Source: JAZKFT01 sp963845495 (GTDB lineage: Bacteria; Bacteroidota; Bacteroidia; Chitinophagales; Chitinophagaceae). From it: a stretch of 64,000 nt of DNA. Each line of letters begins with the position of its first letter. Position 1 is the stretch's first letter. The notes below the pieces were generated by a model. That model saw only the letters and a program-made list of their open reading frames with translations, ran no database searches and was not told where the DNA came from. This document shows, in pieces, positions 18,798 through 27,816 of the stretch. Position numbers and translations under genes: made by a program. The stretch is from positions 24,244 to 88,243 of the forward strand of contig CAWJTH010000135.1 in assembly GCA_963845495.1 (NCBI GenBank), written 5' to 3'.

Positions 18798-19769
18798 TTG
18801 AGTATTGCTATTTATAAATCTGGCGTGCTAGATACCCTACAAGATGCGGGCCGTATCGGCTTTGCGTCTACCGGCATCAACCCAAGTGGTGCCATGGATT
18901 TTTTGGCGTTACAATCGGCTAACGCATTGGTTGGCAATCCATTAAACGAAGCCGTAATAGAACTGCATTTTCCCGCAGCCGATTGTTATTTTAAACAAGC
19001 TGTTTTAATAGCGCTTTGTGGGGCCGATTTTGGTGCCCAGATAAATGGCGTTCCGGTGCCTATCAATAAAACCATTTTTATTCCGGCCGATACCATACTT
19101 CATTTTTCCCATAAAAATTGGGGCGAAAGATGTTATTTGGCCGTGGAAGGCGGTTTTGATGAGCCGGATTGGCTGGGCAGTAAATCAACCAACCTTAAAT
19201 TGGGCATGGAAAATTTTTTGGGCCATGCATTAAAAAAAGGCGATACAATCAAATTGCATAAAAAATCAAGTCATTTTTTTGAAGGGGTTCACATTTTTCC
19301 GTGGGAAGCAAATTTGACCGCTTGGTACGATGTGCCAGACATTGTAAATGTTTTATACGGCCCTGAATGGAATTATTTGCAACCCAATTCACAACACGAT
19401 TTTATGATTACTTTGTACGAAATAACGCCCAATTCTGATCGGATGGCTTTGCAATTGCAGGGTAAAATGTTGGAAAAAAAGGAAAACAAAGAGTTGGTTT
19501 CATCGGCCGTAGGCTTTGGCACCGTTCAATTGCCCGGAAATGGGATGCCGATGGTTTTAATGGCCGACCATCAAACAACGGGCGGTTATCCACGCATTGC
19601 GCAGGTTATCACTTCGCATTTGCCAAAATTGGCGCAGTTATCGGCACATCAAAAAATACATTTTGTGCCAACTTCATTGGCGAAAGCAGAAAATTTGTTG
19701 CTTTCTCAACACGAAGAAATTGCCATTTTGCAACAAGGTATCTTATTGAAAATGAATGATTTGGTGTAA
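18798..19769 (+). CDS. pxpC: 5-oxoprolinase subunit C (PxpC/KipA family)
   Basis: 323 residues of the biotin-dependent carboxyltransferase-like subunit 2. The N-terminus IYKSGVLDTLQDAGRIGF plus INPSGAMD is diagnostic, and the C-terminal half has LPGNGMPMVLMADHQTTGGYPRIAQV. The start is a TTG at 18798, because the nearest ATG (18781) meets a stop after six codons. It acts with PxpB in 5-oxoproline hydrolysis. The usual third subunit PxpA (LamB/YcsF) is absent nearby and must be elsewhere if the complex is functional. Confidence 0.9.
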   Translation: MSIAIYKSGVLDTLQDAGRIGFASTGINPSGAMDFLALQSANALVGNPLNEAVIELHFPAADCYFKQAVLIALCGADFGAQINGVPVPINKTIFIPADTILHFSHKNWGERCYLAVEGGFDEPDWLGSKSTNLKLGMENFLGHALKKGDTIKLHKKSSHFFEGVHIFPWEANLTAWYDVPDIVNVLYGPEWNYLQPNSQHDFMITLYEITPNSDRMALQLQGKMLEKKENKELVSSAVGFGTVQLPGNGMPMVLMADHQTTGGYPRIAQVITSHLPKLAQLSAHQKIHFVPTSLAKAENLLLSQHEEIAILQQGILLKMNDLV

Positions 19770-19785
19770 CTAACGGAAAAAATCA

Positions 19786-19893
19786 TCTCGCAGAAAACGG
19801 AGAAAACGCAGAAAAGCTAATTCGATTATTGAAACTTAAAATAAAATTTATGCCTTATCGATTAGTTCTGCGTTTTCTCCGTTTTCCGCGAGA
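19786..19893. repeat. Palindromic repeat family B, copy 1
   Basis: 28-base arms at 19786-19813 and 19866-19893, complementary except at one position; core GAAAACGGAGAAAACGCAGA. A shorter inner pairing CTAAT/ATTAG follows. The second copy is at 37489-37566. Intergenic, between pxpC and the polygalacturonase gene. Confidence 0.9.
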
Positions 19894-20018
19894 ATTTAAT
19901 GCAACGTTCTCGGTAACGTTTGCGTAAATAAAGGCTTGCTTTTCATGAAATCAAACAAATATTAGAAGTAGCATTGTTGCTCCGAAAGCATAAGATGCTT
20001 AATTAAACCCCGATTGCG

Positions 20019-21758
20019 ATGCAGTTTACTAAAACATATTGGTGGCTTTTCAAAAATATTGACTTGTTGAAAAAAATGTTTTTTACACGTCAACATAAAA
20101 AAGCGACGATTCTTGCTATCCATTTTTTTTACTTTTTATTTTTTACTTTTTACTTTTCTCAGGCTCAACCTGTTAAAAGTCCAGCATCGAAAGTTCCACT
20201 TCCAATCTTTAAAAAAGATACATTCGATATTAAAAAATTCGGTGCTATTGCTGATGGTATTACATTGAATACCAATTCAATAGCAAAGGCTATTTCAACT
20301 TGTAGTCAAAAAGGTGGCGGTGTTGTTTTGGTGCCACAAGGGCTTTGGCTAACTGGGCCAATTGAGTTGAAAAGCAACGTTAATTTGTCTATTTCAAGGG
20401 ACGCTGTTTTACAATTTACCGCTGATTTCTCGCAATATAAATTGGTGGCCGGCAATTGGGAAGGCCAACCCAATGCAAGAAATCAATCGCCCATTTCTGC
20501 CGAAGGCGCAACCAATATTGCCATAACAGGCAGTGGTATTGTTGATGGAAATGGCGATGCATGGCGTGGCGTAAAAAAGGACAAACTCACCGAAACGCAA
20601 TGGCAAGGCAAATTGGCCTCCGGCGGTTTTTTAAGTGCCGATAAAAAAACTTGGTATCCGTCCGAAAAATCGCTGAAAGGCAGTACCACAAAGGATGCTG
20701 GCATATTAAAAGATGGAAAAACACCCAGCGATTTTGAAGACATCAAAGATTTTTTACGGCCTAATTTGGTGGTGTTGAACAGTTGTAAAAATGTATTGTT
20801 GGAAGGCGTTACATTCCAAAATTCACCAGCCTGGAACTTGCACCCGCTGCTTTGCGAAAATTTAACCGTACGGAATGTATATGCCAAAAATCCTTGGTAT
20901 GCTCAAAACGGTGATGGCATCGATGTGGAAAGCTGCAGCAATGTATTATTGGAAAATAGCACTTTTGATGTGGGCGATGATGGCATTTGCATAAAAAGCG
21001 GTCGCGATGAAGCTGGTCGCAAACGTGGCAAACCAACGCAAAACATGATTGTACGGAATTGTGTGGTGTACCATGCCCACGGTGGTTTTGTGATTGGCAG
21101 CGAAATGAGCGGCGGCGTAAAAAATTTGTACGTTAGCAATTGTTCTTTTATAGGCACTGATGTTGGCTTGCGTTTTAAAACCGCACGTGGCCGGGGCGGC
21201 GTGGTGGAAAATATTTTTGTAAGCGATATTGTGATGAAAGATATTGCTGGTGAAGCCATTTTGTTCGACGAATATTATATGGCGAAAGATCCTGTGCCGC
21301 TTGCCGGCGAAACCCGTGAACCGCCTGCAATTGAAGCTGAGCCTGTAAATGAAGGCACGCCACAGTTTAAAAATTTCTTCATCAGGAATGTGGTTTGCAA
21401 CGGTGCCGAAAAAGCTATTTTTATCCGCGGCCTGCCCGAAATGCAAGTACAAAATATTGTGCTGGAAAATATGGTGTTGAAATCGAACAAAGGAATTGAA
21501 TGTATTGAAGCCAACAATATTGTTTTCGATAATATAAAATTAATTTCAGCTGATACTGCGCCTTTGGTATTTGTTCAAAATAGTAGCAACATTGCTTTCG
21601 ATAAATTGTTGTATGAAAACGCCGATGTTTTATTTGCGCTTTCTGGCGAACGATTGAAAGCGGTTGCTGTTTCAAATACCAACACTGCCAATGCTAAAAC
21701 AGCCACTACATTTACACACGGCGCAACGGAAAGTGTGTTGAAGCTGAACGGGAAATAA
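20019..21758 (+). CDS. GH28 polygalacturonase-type pectinase, secreted
   Basis: Predicted galacturonan hydrolase, first gene of the pectin cluster. A right-handed beta-helix enzyme: FDIKKFGAIADGITLNT at the N-terminus, NGDGIDVESC (catalytic Asp), DVGDDGICIKSG (paired Asp) and HGGFVIGSEMSGGV (catalytic His) are the GH28 signatures. The signal peptide is around HFFYFLFFTFYFSQAQ, so translation may start at the ATG at 20076 rather than at 20019. At about 560-579 residues it matches exo-type Bacteroidota GH28 enzymes. A 60-residue insertion near 190-250 precedes the first helix turns. It likely releases galacturonate from oligogalacturonides in the periplasm. Confidence 0.92.
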   Translation: MQFTKTYWWLFKNIDLLKKMFFTRQHKKATILAIHFFYFLFFTFYFSQAQPVKSPASKVPLPIFKKDTFDIKKFGAIADGITLNTNSIAKAISTCSQKGGGVVLVPQGLWLTGPIELKSNVNLSISRDAVLQFTADFSQYKLVAGNWEGQPNARNQSPISAEGATNIAITGSGIVDGNGDAWRGVKKDKLTETQWQGKLASGGFLSADKKTWYPSEKSLKGSTTKDAGILKDGKTPSDFEDIKDFLRPNLVVLNSCKNVLLEGVTFQNSPAWNLHPLLCENLTVRNVYAKNPWYAQNGDGIDVESCSNVLLENSTFDVGDDGICIKSGRDEAGRKRGKPTQNMIVRNCVVYHAHGGFVIGSEMSGGVKNLYVSNCSFIGTDVGLRFKTARGRGGVVENIFVSDIVMKDIAGEAILFDEYYMAKDPVPLAGETREPPAIEAEPVNEGTPQFKNFFIRNVVCNGAEKAIFIRGLPEMQVQNIVLENMVLKSNKGIECIEANNIVFDNIKLISADTAPLVFVQNSSNIAFDKLLYENADVLFALSGERLKAVAVSNTNTANAKTATTFTHGATESVLKLNGK

Positions 21759-21839
21759 GGAATAAGAAATGTGAAATAAGAAATATTAAATAAAGAAGAC
21801 AAGAGACAAGTAGCAAGGAACAAGAAAACTAAATGTATC

Positions 21840-21886
21840 AAAGTCCTGTAAGCACGACATCTAATAGCATTGGGCAACGCCCGATG
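21840..21886 (+). repeat. Leader repeat family C, copy a
   Basis: AAGTCCTGTAAGCACGACAT followed by CTAATAGCATTGGGCAACGC and CCGATG. The second half forms a GGGC-AAC-GCCC hairpin. It ends 28 bases before the GH105 start codon, in the sense orientation. Confidence 0.8.
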
Positions 21887-21913
21887 AAAGGAAATAAAAC
21901 GAAATAAAACCAA

Positions 21914-23794
21914 ATGAAAAAAATAGCAGCTTTATTATTACTGGCAACAGCCATGGAAGGGCATGCCCAAACTTACGCCGAAAAGATGGCCGCCACCGTA
22001 ATGACAAACTGGAAAGATACTGCCTCGAACGTACATTGGACCTACGACCAAGGCGTATATCTAAAAGGCATCGAAGGTTTATGGCATCTTACCGGCGACG
22101 GAAAATATTTTACCTACATGAAAAACTGTATGGATGTTTTTGTTGAAAAAGATGGCAATATCAAAACCTATAAATTCGACGAGTACACACTTGACAACGT
22201 ATTGTGCGGCAGGATTTTATTAAGTATTTACGCCGTAACCGGCGAAGAAAAATATTACAAAGCCGCCACCATTTTACGCAAACAACTGGCCAGTCAACCG
22301 CGTACACAAGAAGGTGGTTTTTGGCATAAGAAAAGATATCCCAACCAAATGTGGCTGGATGGCTTATACATGGCTGGCCCTTTTTATGCGGAATATGCCA
22401 AAACATTTCACGAGGATACCGCCCTTAACGACGTGGCCAACCAATTTGTTTGGATGGAAAACCATGCTCGGGATGCCAAAACCGGCTTATTGTACCACGG
22501 TTGGGATGAAAGCAAAAAAGAAAAGTGGAGCAATCCAACAACCGGCGTCTCGCAAGAATTTTGGGCTCGGGCCGATGGTTGGTACGCCATGGCGTTGGTA
22601 GATGCGCTGGAACAATTTCCCGAGAATGCACAAAAGAAAAAATTAGTTGATATTTTAAATCGCTTAGTAACTGCTGTTGCTAAAGTACAGGATCCAAAAT
22701 CGGGCGTTTGGTACGACATTTTGGACAAGCCAACCGGAAAGGGCAATTATTTGGAAGCCAGCGCTTCGTGTATGTTTGTTTACGCTATTGCAAAAGGCGT
22801 TCGCTTAGGTTATTTGCCAAAAGAAAAATTGGCGATTGCCCAAAAAGGATTTGACGGCATCATTAAAAATTTTATTGAAACTGGTTCAAACGGACAAACC
22901 AATTTAAACGGAACCGTTAGCGTAAGCGGTTTGGGCGGCGATCCTTATCGCGATGGTAGCTACGATTATTATTTAAAAGAAAAAATAAAATTGAATGATG
23001 GCAAAGGTGTAGGTGCTTTTTTACTGGCGGCTGACGAAATGGAATTGTTTCCCAAAGTAAAAATTGGTGCAGGCAAAACCGTTTTGCTCGACCATTATTT
23101 TAACCAAGAAAACAAGAAAGACATCACTGGGATGAGTTTGCCGTATCACTATACTTTTAATGACCATCAAAATAGTGGCTTTTCCTTGTTGGGCGAATTG
23201 TTCACCAATAATGGCGCTGCACTTAAAATGACCGATAATGCACCAACGGCCGACATTTTGAAAAATTCCAGTGTTTATATTATTGTTGATCCTGATGGAG
23301 TAAAAGATAACCCCAAACCTAATTATTTAAATGAAAAAGATGCCGATGTAATTGCAACTTGGGTTAAAAATGGCGGCGTTTTGATGATGATGACCAACGA
23401 CACGGCTAATTGCGATCAAACACATATTAATATATTGGCGGCAAAATTGGGAATCCATTTTAACGATAAAAGTAGGAACATGGTACAAGGCCGCGAGTTT
23501 GAAACTGGTGCGGTGCATATTCCTGCCAATCATCCAATATTCCCTGATGTGAAAAAAGTCTATTTGAAAGAAATTTCAACCATTTCTGTCTCAAATCCAG
23601 CAACAGCAAGCATTACAGAAGGTAGCGATATAATTATGGCAACTGCAAAATATGGCAAAGGAACCGTTTTTGCCGTTGGCGACCCTTGGATTTATAATGA
23701 ATATTTGGATGGCAGAAAAGGCTTGCCGGTTGATTTTGAAAATTTTGGTGGCGCAAACGATTTGGTAAAATGGATATTAGCGCAAGCAAAGTAG
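21914..23794 (+). CDS. GH105 unsaturated galacturonyl/rhamnogalacturonyl hydrolase with C-terminal GATase-like domain
   Basis: Removes the 4,5-unsaturated galacturonyl residue left by pectin lyases. The signal peptide is MKKIAALLLLATAMEGHAQ. The GH105/GH88 (alpha/alpha)6 barrel spans about 25-380: TYDQGVYLKGIEGLWHLTGD, PNQMWLDGLYMAGPFYAEY (catalytic Asp region), EFWARADGWYAMALVDALE, NYLEASASCMFVYAIAKG. Residues about 390-626 form a second domain (HYFNQENKKDITG, YIIVDPDG, VKNGGVLMMMTND, VFAVGDPWIYNEYLDGRKG) that resembles DUF4350/class I GATase-like domains fused to some Bacteroidota GH105 enzymes. This makes it longer than the single-domain YteR (about 370). Confidence 0.92.
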   Translation: MKKIAALLLLATAMEGHAQTYAEKMAATVMTNWKDTASNVHWTYDQGVYLKGIEGLWHLTGDGKYFTYMKNCMDVFVEKDGNIKTYKFDEYTLDNVLCGRILLSIYAVTGEEKYYKAATILRKQLASQPRTQEGGFWHKKRYPNQMWLDGLYMAGPFYAEYAKTFHEDTALNDVANQFVWMENHARDAKTGLLYHGWDESKKEKWSNPTTGVSQEFWARADGWYAMALVDALEQFPENAQKKKLVDILNRLVTAVAKVQDPKSGVWYDILDKPTGKGNYLEASASCMFVYAIAKGVRLGYLPKEKLAIAQKGFDGIIKNFIETGSNGQTNLNGTVSVSGLGGDPYRDGSYDYYLKEKIKLNDGKGVGAFLLAADEMELFPKVKIGAGKTVLLDHYFNQENKKDITGMSLPYHYTFNDHQNSGFSLLGELFTNNGAALKMTDNAPTADILKNSSVYIIVDPDGVKDNPKPNYLNEKDADVIATWVKNGGVLMMMTNDTANCDQTHINILAAKLGIHFNDKSRNMVQGREFETGAVHIPANHPIFPDVKKVYLKEISTISVSNPATASITEGSDIIMATAKYGKGTVFAVGDPWIYNEYLDGRKGLPVDFENFGGANDLVKWILAQAK

Positions 23795-23872
23795 TTAGTA
23801 ATTAGATTTTAGTATTTAGACGAAAACAATTGAAATATGATTATCATGCTGATCAAAAGAGAGGTAGGGAAA

Positions 23873-23911
23873 CAGAACCGTCTTTGCGAGGGTTCTTGCC
23901 CGAAGCAATCC
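23873..23911 (+). repeat. Interspersed repeat of the 'GCGAGG..CGAAGCAATCC' type
   Basis: CGTCTTTGCGAGGGTTCTTG then CCCGAAGCAATCCAC, 12 bases before the PL10 start codon. It resembles a short repeat I have seen in many unrelated bacterial genomes; only one copy is seen here. It would otherwise be translated as an N-terminal extension of the PL10 frame. Confidence 0.55.
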
Positions 23912-23923
23912 ACTTGGAGCAGC

Positions 23924-24943
23924 ATGTTTAAAATAATACCAGCAATCTTTATTTTTTTAGTTTCGTCGTTAGTTATTTCCGCACAAGATTTACAAGCCGA
24001 CAATATGCTCATGTTTCAGCGTGATAATGGTGGCTGGCCTAAACATTACGAAGAAAAGGAAATAAATTTTACACGGGTTTATACGGCGGTAGAAAAGGCA
24101 ACTATTGGTGATGAAGTTGGTACAAACGATGCGACGATTGACAATAACGCCACCACTAAAGAAATAAGGTATTTATTGAAAACCTATAAAACCATCAAGA
24201 ACCCGCAATATTTGGCCGCTGCAAATAATGGCGTAAAATACTTATTAACAGCGCAATATAAAAATGGCGGCTGGCCACAATATTATCCTGATTTTAGCTT
24301 ATACCGTAGCCAGATTACGTTTAACGATAATGCCATGATGAACGTGATGAATGTGTTGCAAGATGTGGCTAATCAAACAAACGACATGGAATTTTTGGAT
24401 CAATCTTACGTAAAACCATCGGCAGAAGCGATTGAAAAAGGGATTGATTGCATCTTAAAAACACAATTAAAATCAAACGGAAAATTACTGGGCTGGTGCC
24501 AACAATACAATGCCAAAACCTTACAACCAGAAATGGCCAGAAAGTTTGAACTGGTCGGCATTTCAGCTAGCGAAACCGTTGGTATTGTTGAATTTCTGAT
24601 GAAACAACCCAACCAAACACCAGCTATCAAAGCGTCAATAAAAGCGGCTGTTGAATGGTTGGATAAATCAAAAATTGTAGGTTATAAATTTGTTCAGGTT
24701 GATGCGCCAGACCAGCCAAAAGGGAAAGATAAAGTATTAGTAGCCGATCCAAATTCAATTATTTGGGCAAGATATTATGACATTAATACGAATCAGCCAT
24801 TTTTTAGCGGCCGCGATAGTATCAAAAAATTCAAGGTAAGCGAAATTGAATATGAGCGCCGGAATGGTTATGCGTGGTATGGCACTTGGCCAGCCGAATT
24901 GGTGAACAAGAAATATCCAAAATGGTTGGGGGAAAATAAGTAA
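23924..24943 (+). CDS. PL10 pectate lyase (PelA-like), secreted
   Basis: Cleaves polygalacturonate by beta-elimination. I chose the ATG at 23924 because it gives a signal peptide (MFKIIPAIFIFLVSSLVISAQ); upstream codons from 23837 derive from a repeat. PL10 motifs: MLMFQRDNGGWPKHYEE, TIDNNATTKEIRYLLKTY, NGGWPQYYPDFSLYRSQITF with NDNAMMNVMNVLQDV, TQLKSNGKLLGWCQQYN and WARYYDINTNQPFFSGRDS. About 340 residues, usual size. It works upstream of the GH105 and GH28 enzymes of the cluster. Confidence 0.92.
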   Translation: MFKIIPAIFIFLVSSLVISAQDLQADNMLMFQRDNGGWPKHYEEKEINFTRVYTAVEKATIGDEVGTNDATIDNNATTKEIRYLLKTYKTIKNPQYLAAANNGVKYLLTAQYKNGGWPQYYPDFSLYRSQITFNDNAMMNVMNVLQDVANQTNDMEFLDQSYVKPSAEAIEKGIDCILKTQLKSNGKLLGWCQQYNAKTLQPEMARKFELVGISASETVGIVEFLMKQPNQTPAIKASIKAAVEWLDKSKIVGYKFVQVDAPDQPKGKDKVLVADPNSIIWARYYDINTNQPFFSGRDSIKKFKVSEIEYERRNGYAWYGTWPAELVNKKYPKWLGENK

Positions 24944-24952
24944 AGAAAGCAG

Positions 24953-25010
24953 TACTTAGTATTTAGTACTTAGTATTTAGTACAATTTTACTTAGTATTT
25001 AGTACTTAGA
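24953..25010. repeat. Simple repeat (TACTTAGTATT units)
   Basis: AGTACTTAGTATTTAGTACT units repeated about four times between the PL10 and CE8 genes. AT-rich direct and inverted simple repeat; similar short word repeats occur near 4050, 7320, 27760 and 51650. Confidence 0.6.
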
Positions 25011-25034
25011 CTAAAGCTAAAACTAAAGGATCAA

Positions 25035-26096
25035 GTGAATAATAAATTAATGACAATCAATCAAATACATATCAATTTTAAATTCTTAACCAGTATTATT
25101 TTGTTGGTAACCACATCTTTTTCTGCTATTGCAAACCCTGCTTCCAAACAAATAATTGTTGCAAAAACAGGCAAGGCTGATTTTACAACCATTCAAGCTG
25201 CCATCAATAGTTTGCCTGATAATTTAACGTCACCCCAAGTAATCTTTATTAAAAATGGAACTTACAATGAAAAGATTTTCATCGAAAAAAACAATGTGGT
25301 GTTGATGGGTGAAAGCGAAGACGGAACAATTATTACGCAAGCCATAGCCCGAGACGAATTTCGTTGTGAAAGCAAAAGTGATTGGGGCGTTGCCACGATG
25401 AATTTAAATGGGAACGACATCACGTTACAAAATCTCACCGTTCAAAATACGTATGGTTTTGATGCTACAGAAGACTATATAACAATTGATTGCAAAGGCG
25501 ATTCAACCGGAAAGAAAAAGATTTCGAAAGCTGGTCATCAAATGGCTTTACGCACAATGAAAACCACCCGGTTAAAAGTTATCAATTGCCATTTTAGGGC
25601 TTTTGGTGGCGATACGGTTAGTCCTTGGAATGTGGCAGATGGAATGTTTTATTTTAAAAATTGCATTATGGAAGGCGGCGTTGATTTTTTCTGCCCACGC
25701 GGTTGGAGCTATGCCGAAAATTGTACCTTTATCGCACACACTGGCCCAGCCAGTATTTGGCACGATGGCTCGGTAAAAAAAGATTCAAAAACAGTGTTGA
25801 AAAATTGTAGTTTTAAAGGGTTTGATGGATTTAATTTAGGCCGATATCACCACGATGCACAGTTCTTTTTAATTGATTGCATGTTTGCGCAAAACATGGC
25901 TGATAAAGATATTTATTTGGTGCCAACAGATAATGTGATTCAATGGGGGCGTAGGGTTTACTATTATAATTGCCACCGCGAAAAAGGAAGCGATTTTGCA
26001 TGGATGAAAAACAATATCGAAACATCTGACGAAAAACCAGATGCGGGTAAAATAAACGCGGATTGGGTTTTTGGTGATAAATGGAAAGTTGAGTAA
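25035..26096 (+). CDS. CE8 pectin methylesterase, divergent
   Basis: Removes methyl esters from pectin so lyases and polygalacturonases can act. An export signal runs from about 20 to 37 (LTSIILLVTTSFSAIANPA). The beta-helix pectinesterase signatures are present but diverged: ADFTTIQAAINSLP, AGHQMALRTMKTTRLKVINC (Gln kept), FGGDT where GYQDT is usual, GGVDFFCPRGWSYAENC (Asp kept) and NLGRYHHDAQF (Arg kept; LGRPW is usual). The second catalytic-site Gln is replaced. Length of about 353 is normal. Such variants are common in Bacteroidota; activity on an acetylated or otherwise modified substrate is possible. Confidence 0.85.
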   Translation: MNNKLMTINQIHINFKFLTSIILLVTTSFSAIANPASKQIIVAKTGKADFTTIQAAINSLPDNLTSPQVIFIKNGTYNEKIFIEKNNVVLMGESEDGTIITQAIARDEFRCESKSDWGVATMNLNGNDITLQNLTVQNTYGFDATEDYITIDCKGDSTGKKKISKAGHQMALRTMKTTRLKVINCHFRAFGGDTVSPWNVADGMFYFKNCIMEGGVDFFCPRGWSYAENCTFIAHTGPASIWHDGSVKKDSKTVLKNCSFKGFDGFNLGRYHHDAQFFLIDCMFAQNMADKDIYLVPTDNVIQWGRRVYYYNCHREKGSDFAWMKNNIETSDEKPDAGKINADWVFGDKWKVE

Positions 26097-26133
26097 AGAA
26101 GAAGTTAGAATTAAGAATTTAGAATTAAAATTG

Positions 26134-26183
26134 AAAAGTCCCAAAGGGACGACATCTGTTAGCGGTGGGCAAGGCCATTGGCC
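26134..26183 (+). repeat. Leader repeat family C, copy b
   Basis: The clearest copy: AAAGTCCCAAAGGGACGACA then TCTGTTAGCGGTGGGCAAGG CC. It has two hairpins, GTCCC-AAA-GGGAC and a GCC/GGC arm. Sense orientation, ending 35 bases before the tagaturonate reductase start. Confidence 0.85.
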
Positions 26184-26217
26184 AATTAAAAATAAAAATT
26201 AAAATAGAACGAAATAA

Positions 26218-27711
26218 ATGGAGCTTTCAAAAAAAATTATTCATAGCTTACAGTATAGCGTTGGCATCAATGTGCCGCAATCTTACATATTTGCCTTGCC
26301 CGAAAAAGTGTTGCAATTTGGTACGGGTGTTTTACTACGTGGATTACCCGATTATTTTATAGACAAAGCCAACAAACAAGCGGTTTTTAATGGAAGGGTA
26401 GTAGTTGTGAAATCAACCGGTGGCACTGCCGATGATTTTGCGGAGCAAGATGGCTTGTTTACCCATTGCATCAACGGCGTAGCCGATGGAAAATTGGTAG
26501 AACAAACTATCATCAATGCATCTATCAGCCGCGTTTTAACAGCTGCTGCTAATTGGCAAGATATTTTGGCTTGCGCAGCAAGTCCTGATATGCAGGTGAT
26601 TATTTCCAACACAACCGAAGTTGGAATTGTACTGGTAGATGATGATATTTCTACGGGAACGCCAAAATCTTTCCCCGGCAAATTGTTGGCTTTTTTATAC
26701 GAGCGTTATAAAAAACTGGGCGGCACGCCAGAAAGCGGAATGGCCATTGTTCCTACAGAATTGATTGTGGACAATGCCATTAAACTTAAAGCAATTGTGC
26801 TGGAACAAGCCAATCGCAATAACTTAGAACCAGAATTTATTACTTGGTTAGATACGCAAAATGATTTTTGTAACTCATTGGTTGATAGGATTGTACCAGG
26901 TAAAATGGCGGCCGATAAACAAGCCGATATGGAAGCAAAAGTTGGCTACACCGACAGCTTGATGATTATGAGCGAAGTGTATAGTTTGTGGGCCATCGAA
27001 ACCAGTAACCCAGCAACAATCGCCAAATTGTCTTTTGCCCAAACCGATAATGGCGTTGTATTGGCACCAAGCATCGATAAGTTCCGCGAACTAAAATTGC
27101 GTTTGCTAAACGGCACGCATACATTTAGCTGTGCATTGGCGTTTTTATCTGGTTTTGAAACTGTGGCACAAGCCATGGAAAATGAAAATTTCGGAACGTT
27201 TGTAAAAGATTTAATGGTGACCGAAATCGCACCTTGCATTATCAGCGACAGCATTTCAAAAGAAGAAGCCGAAACCTTTGCCGGCAACGTAATCGACCGC
27301 TTCAAAAATCCGAACATCCAGCATAAATGGATCAGTATTTCGGTGCAATATACCGGCAAAATGAAAATGCGCAACGTGCCGCTTTTGCTGAAACATTATA
27401 GTACTTCCGATACTGTGCCAGCCCACATGGCTATTGGTTTTGCGGCCTATTTGCAATTTTTAAGACCAGTTGAAAACAAAGACAATGCTTATTATGGTTT
27501 AGCCAATGGCAATAGTTATAAAATTGACGACGAATTTGCATCTTGGTACTACGCCAATTGGCAGGGTAAAAGCACTGAAGACGCGGTGAAATCATCCATG
27601 TCTAACACCGATATTTGGGGAACCGATTTGACCCAATTGAATGGATTTTACGATGCGGTGTTAGGTTATGTAAAACAATTCGAAAATGGCGATTTCAGCA
27701 AAGCGTATTAA
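26218..27711 (+). CDS. uxaB: Tagaturonate reductase (altronate oxidoreductase)
   Basis: NADH-dependent reduction of D-tagaturonate to D-altronate, the second step of galacturonate catabolism. 497 residues of the mannitol dehydrogenase family: VLQFGTGVLLRGLPDYFIDK is the nucleotide-binding start, SNTTEVGIVL and FPGKLLAFLYERYK follow, then PTELIVDNAIKLK, NSLVDRIVPGK and the catalytic LKLRLLNGTHTFSCALAFLSG (Lys and His). It fits between the pectinases and UxaA in the cluster. The ATG at 26218 begins directly before the conserved region. Confidence 0.95.
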   Translation: MELSKKIIHSLQYSVGINVPQSYIFALPEKVLQFGTGVLLRGLPDYFIDKANKQAVFNGRVVVVKSTGGTADDFAEQDGLFTHCINGVADGKLVEQTIINASISRVLTAAANWQDILACAASPDMQVIISNTTEVGIVLVDDDISTGTPKSFPGKLLAFLYERYKKLGGTPESGMAIVPTELIVDNAIKLKAIVLEQANRNNLEPEFITWLDTQNDFCNSLVDRIVPGKMAADKQADMEAKVGYTDSLMIMSEVYSLWAIETSNPATIAKLSFAQTDNGVVLAPSIDKFRELKLRLLNGTHTFSCALAFLSGFETVAQAMENENFGTFVKDLMVTEIAPCIISDSISKEEAETFAGNVIDRFKNPNIQHKWISISVQYTGKMKMRNVPLLLKHYSTSDTVPAHMAIGFAAYLQFLRPVENKDNAYYGLANGNSYKIDDEFASWYYANWQGKSTEDAVKSSMSNTDIWGTDLTQLNGFYDAVLGYVKQFENGDFSKAY

Positions 27712-27816
27712 AAAGTAAAAATTAAAAAATCAAAAGTAAAAAAGTAGAGAATCTGATGTCTAACTCGGCACTCTGCACTCTGAATTCTAACTTCTAACTT
27801 CTTAACTTCTTTTCTT

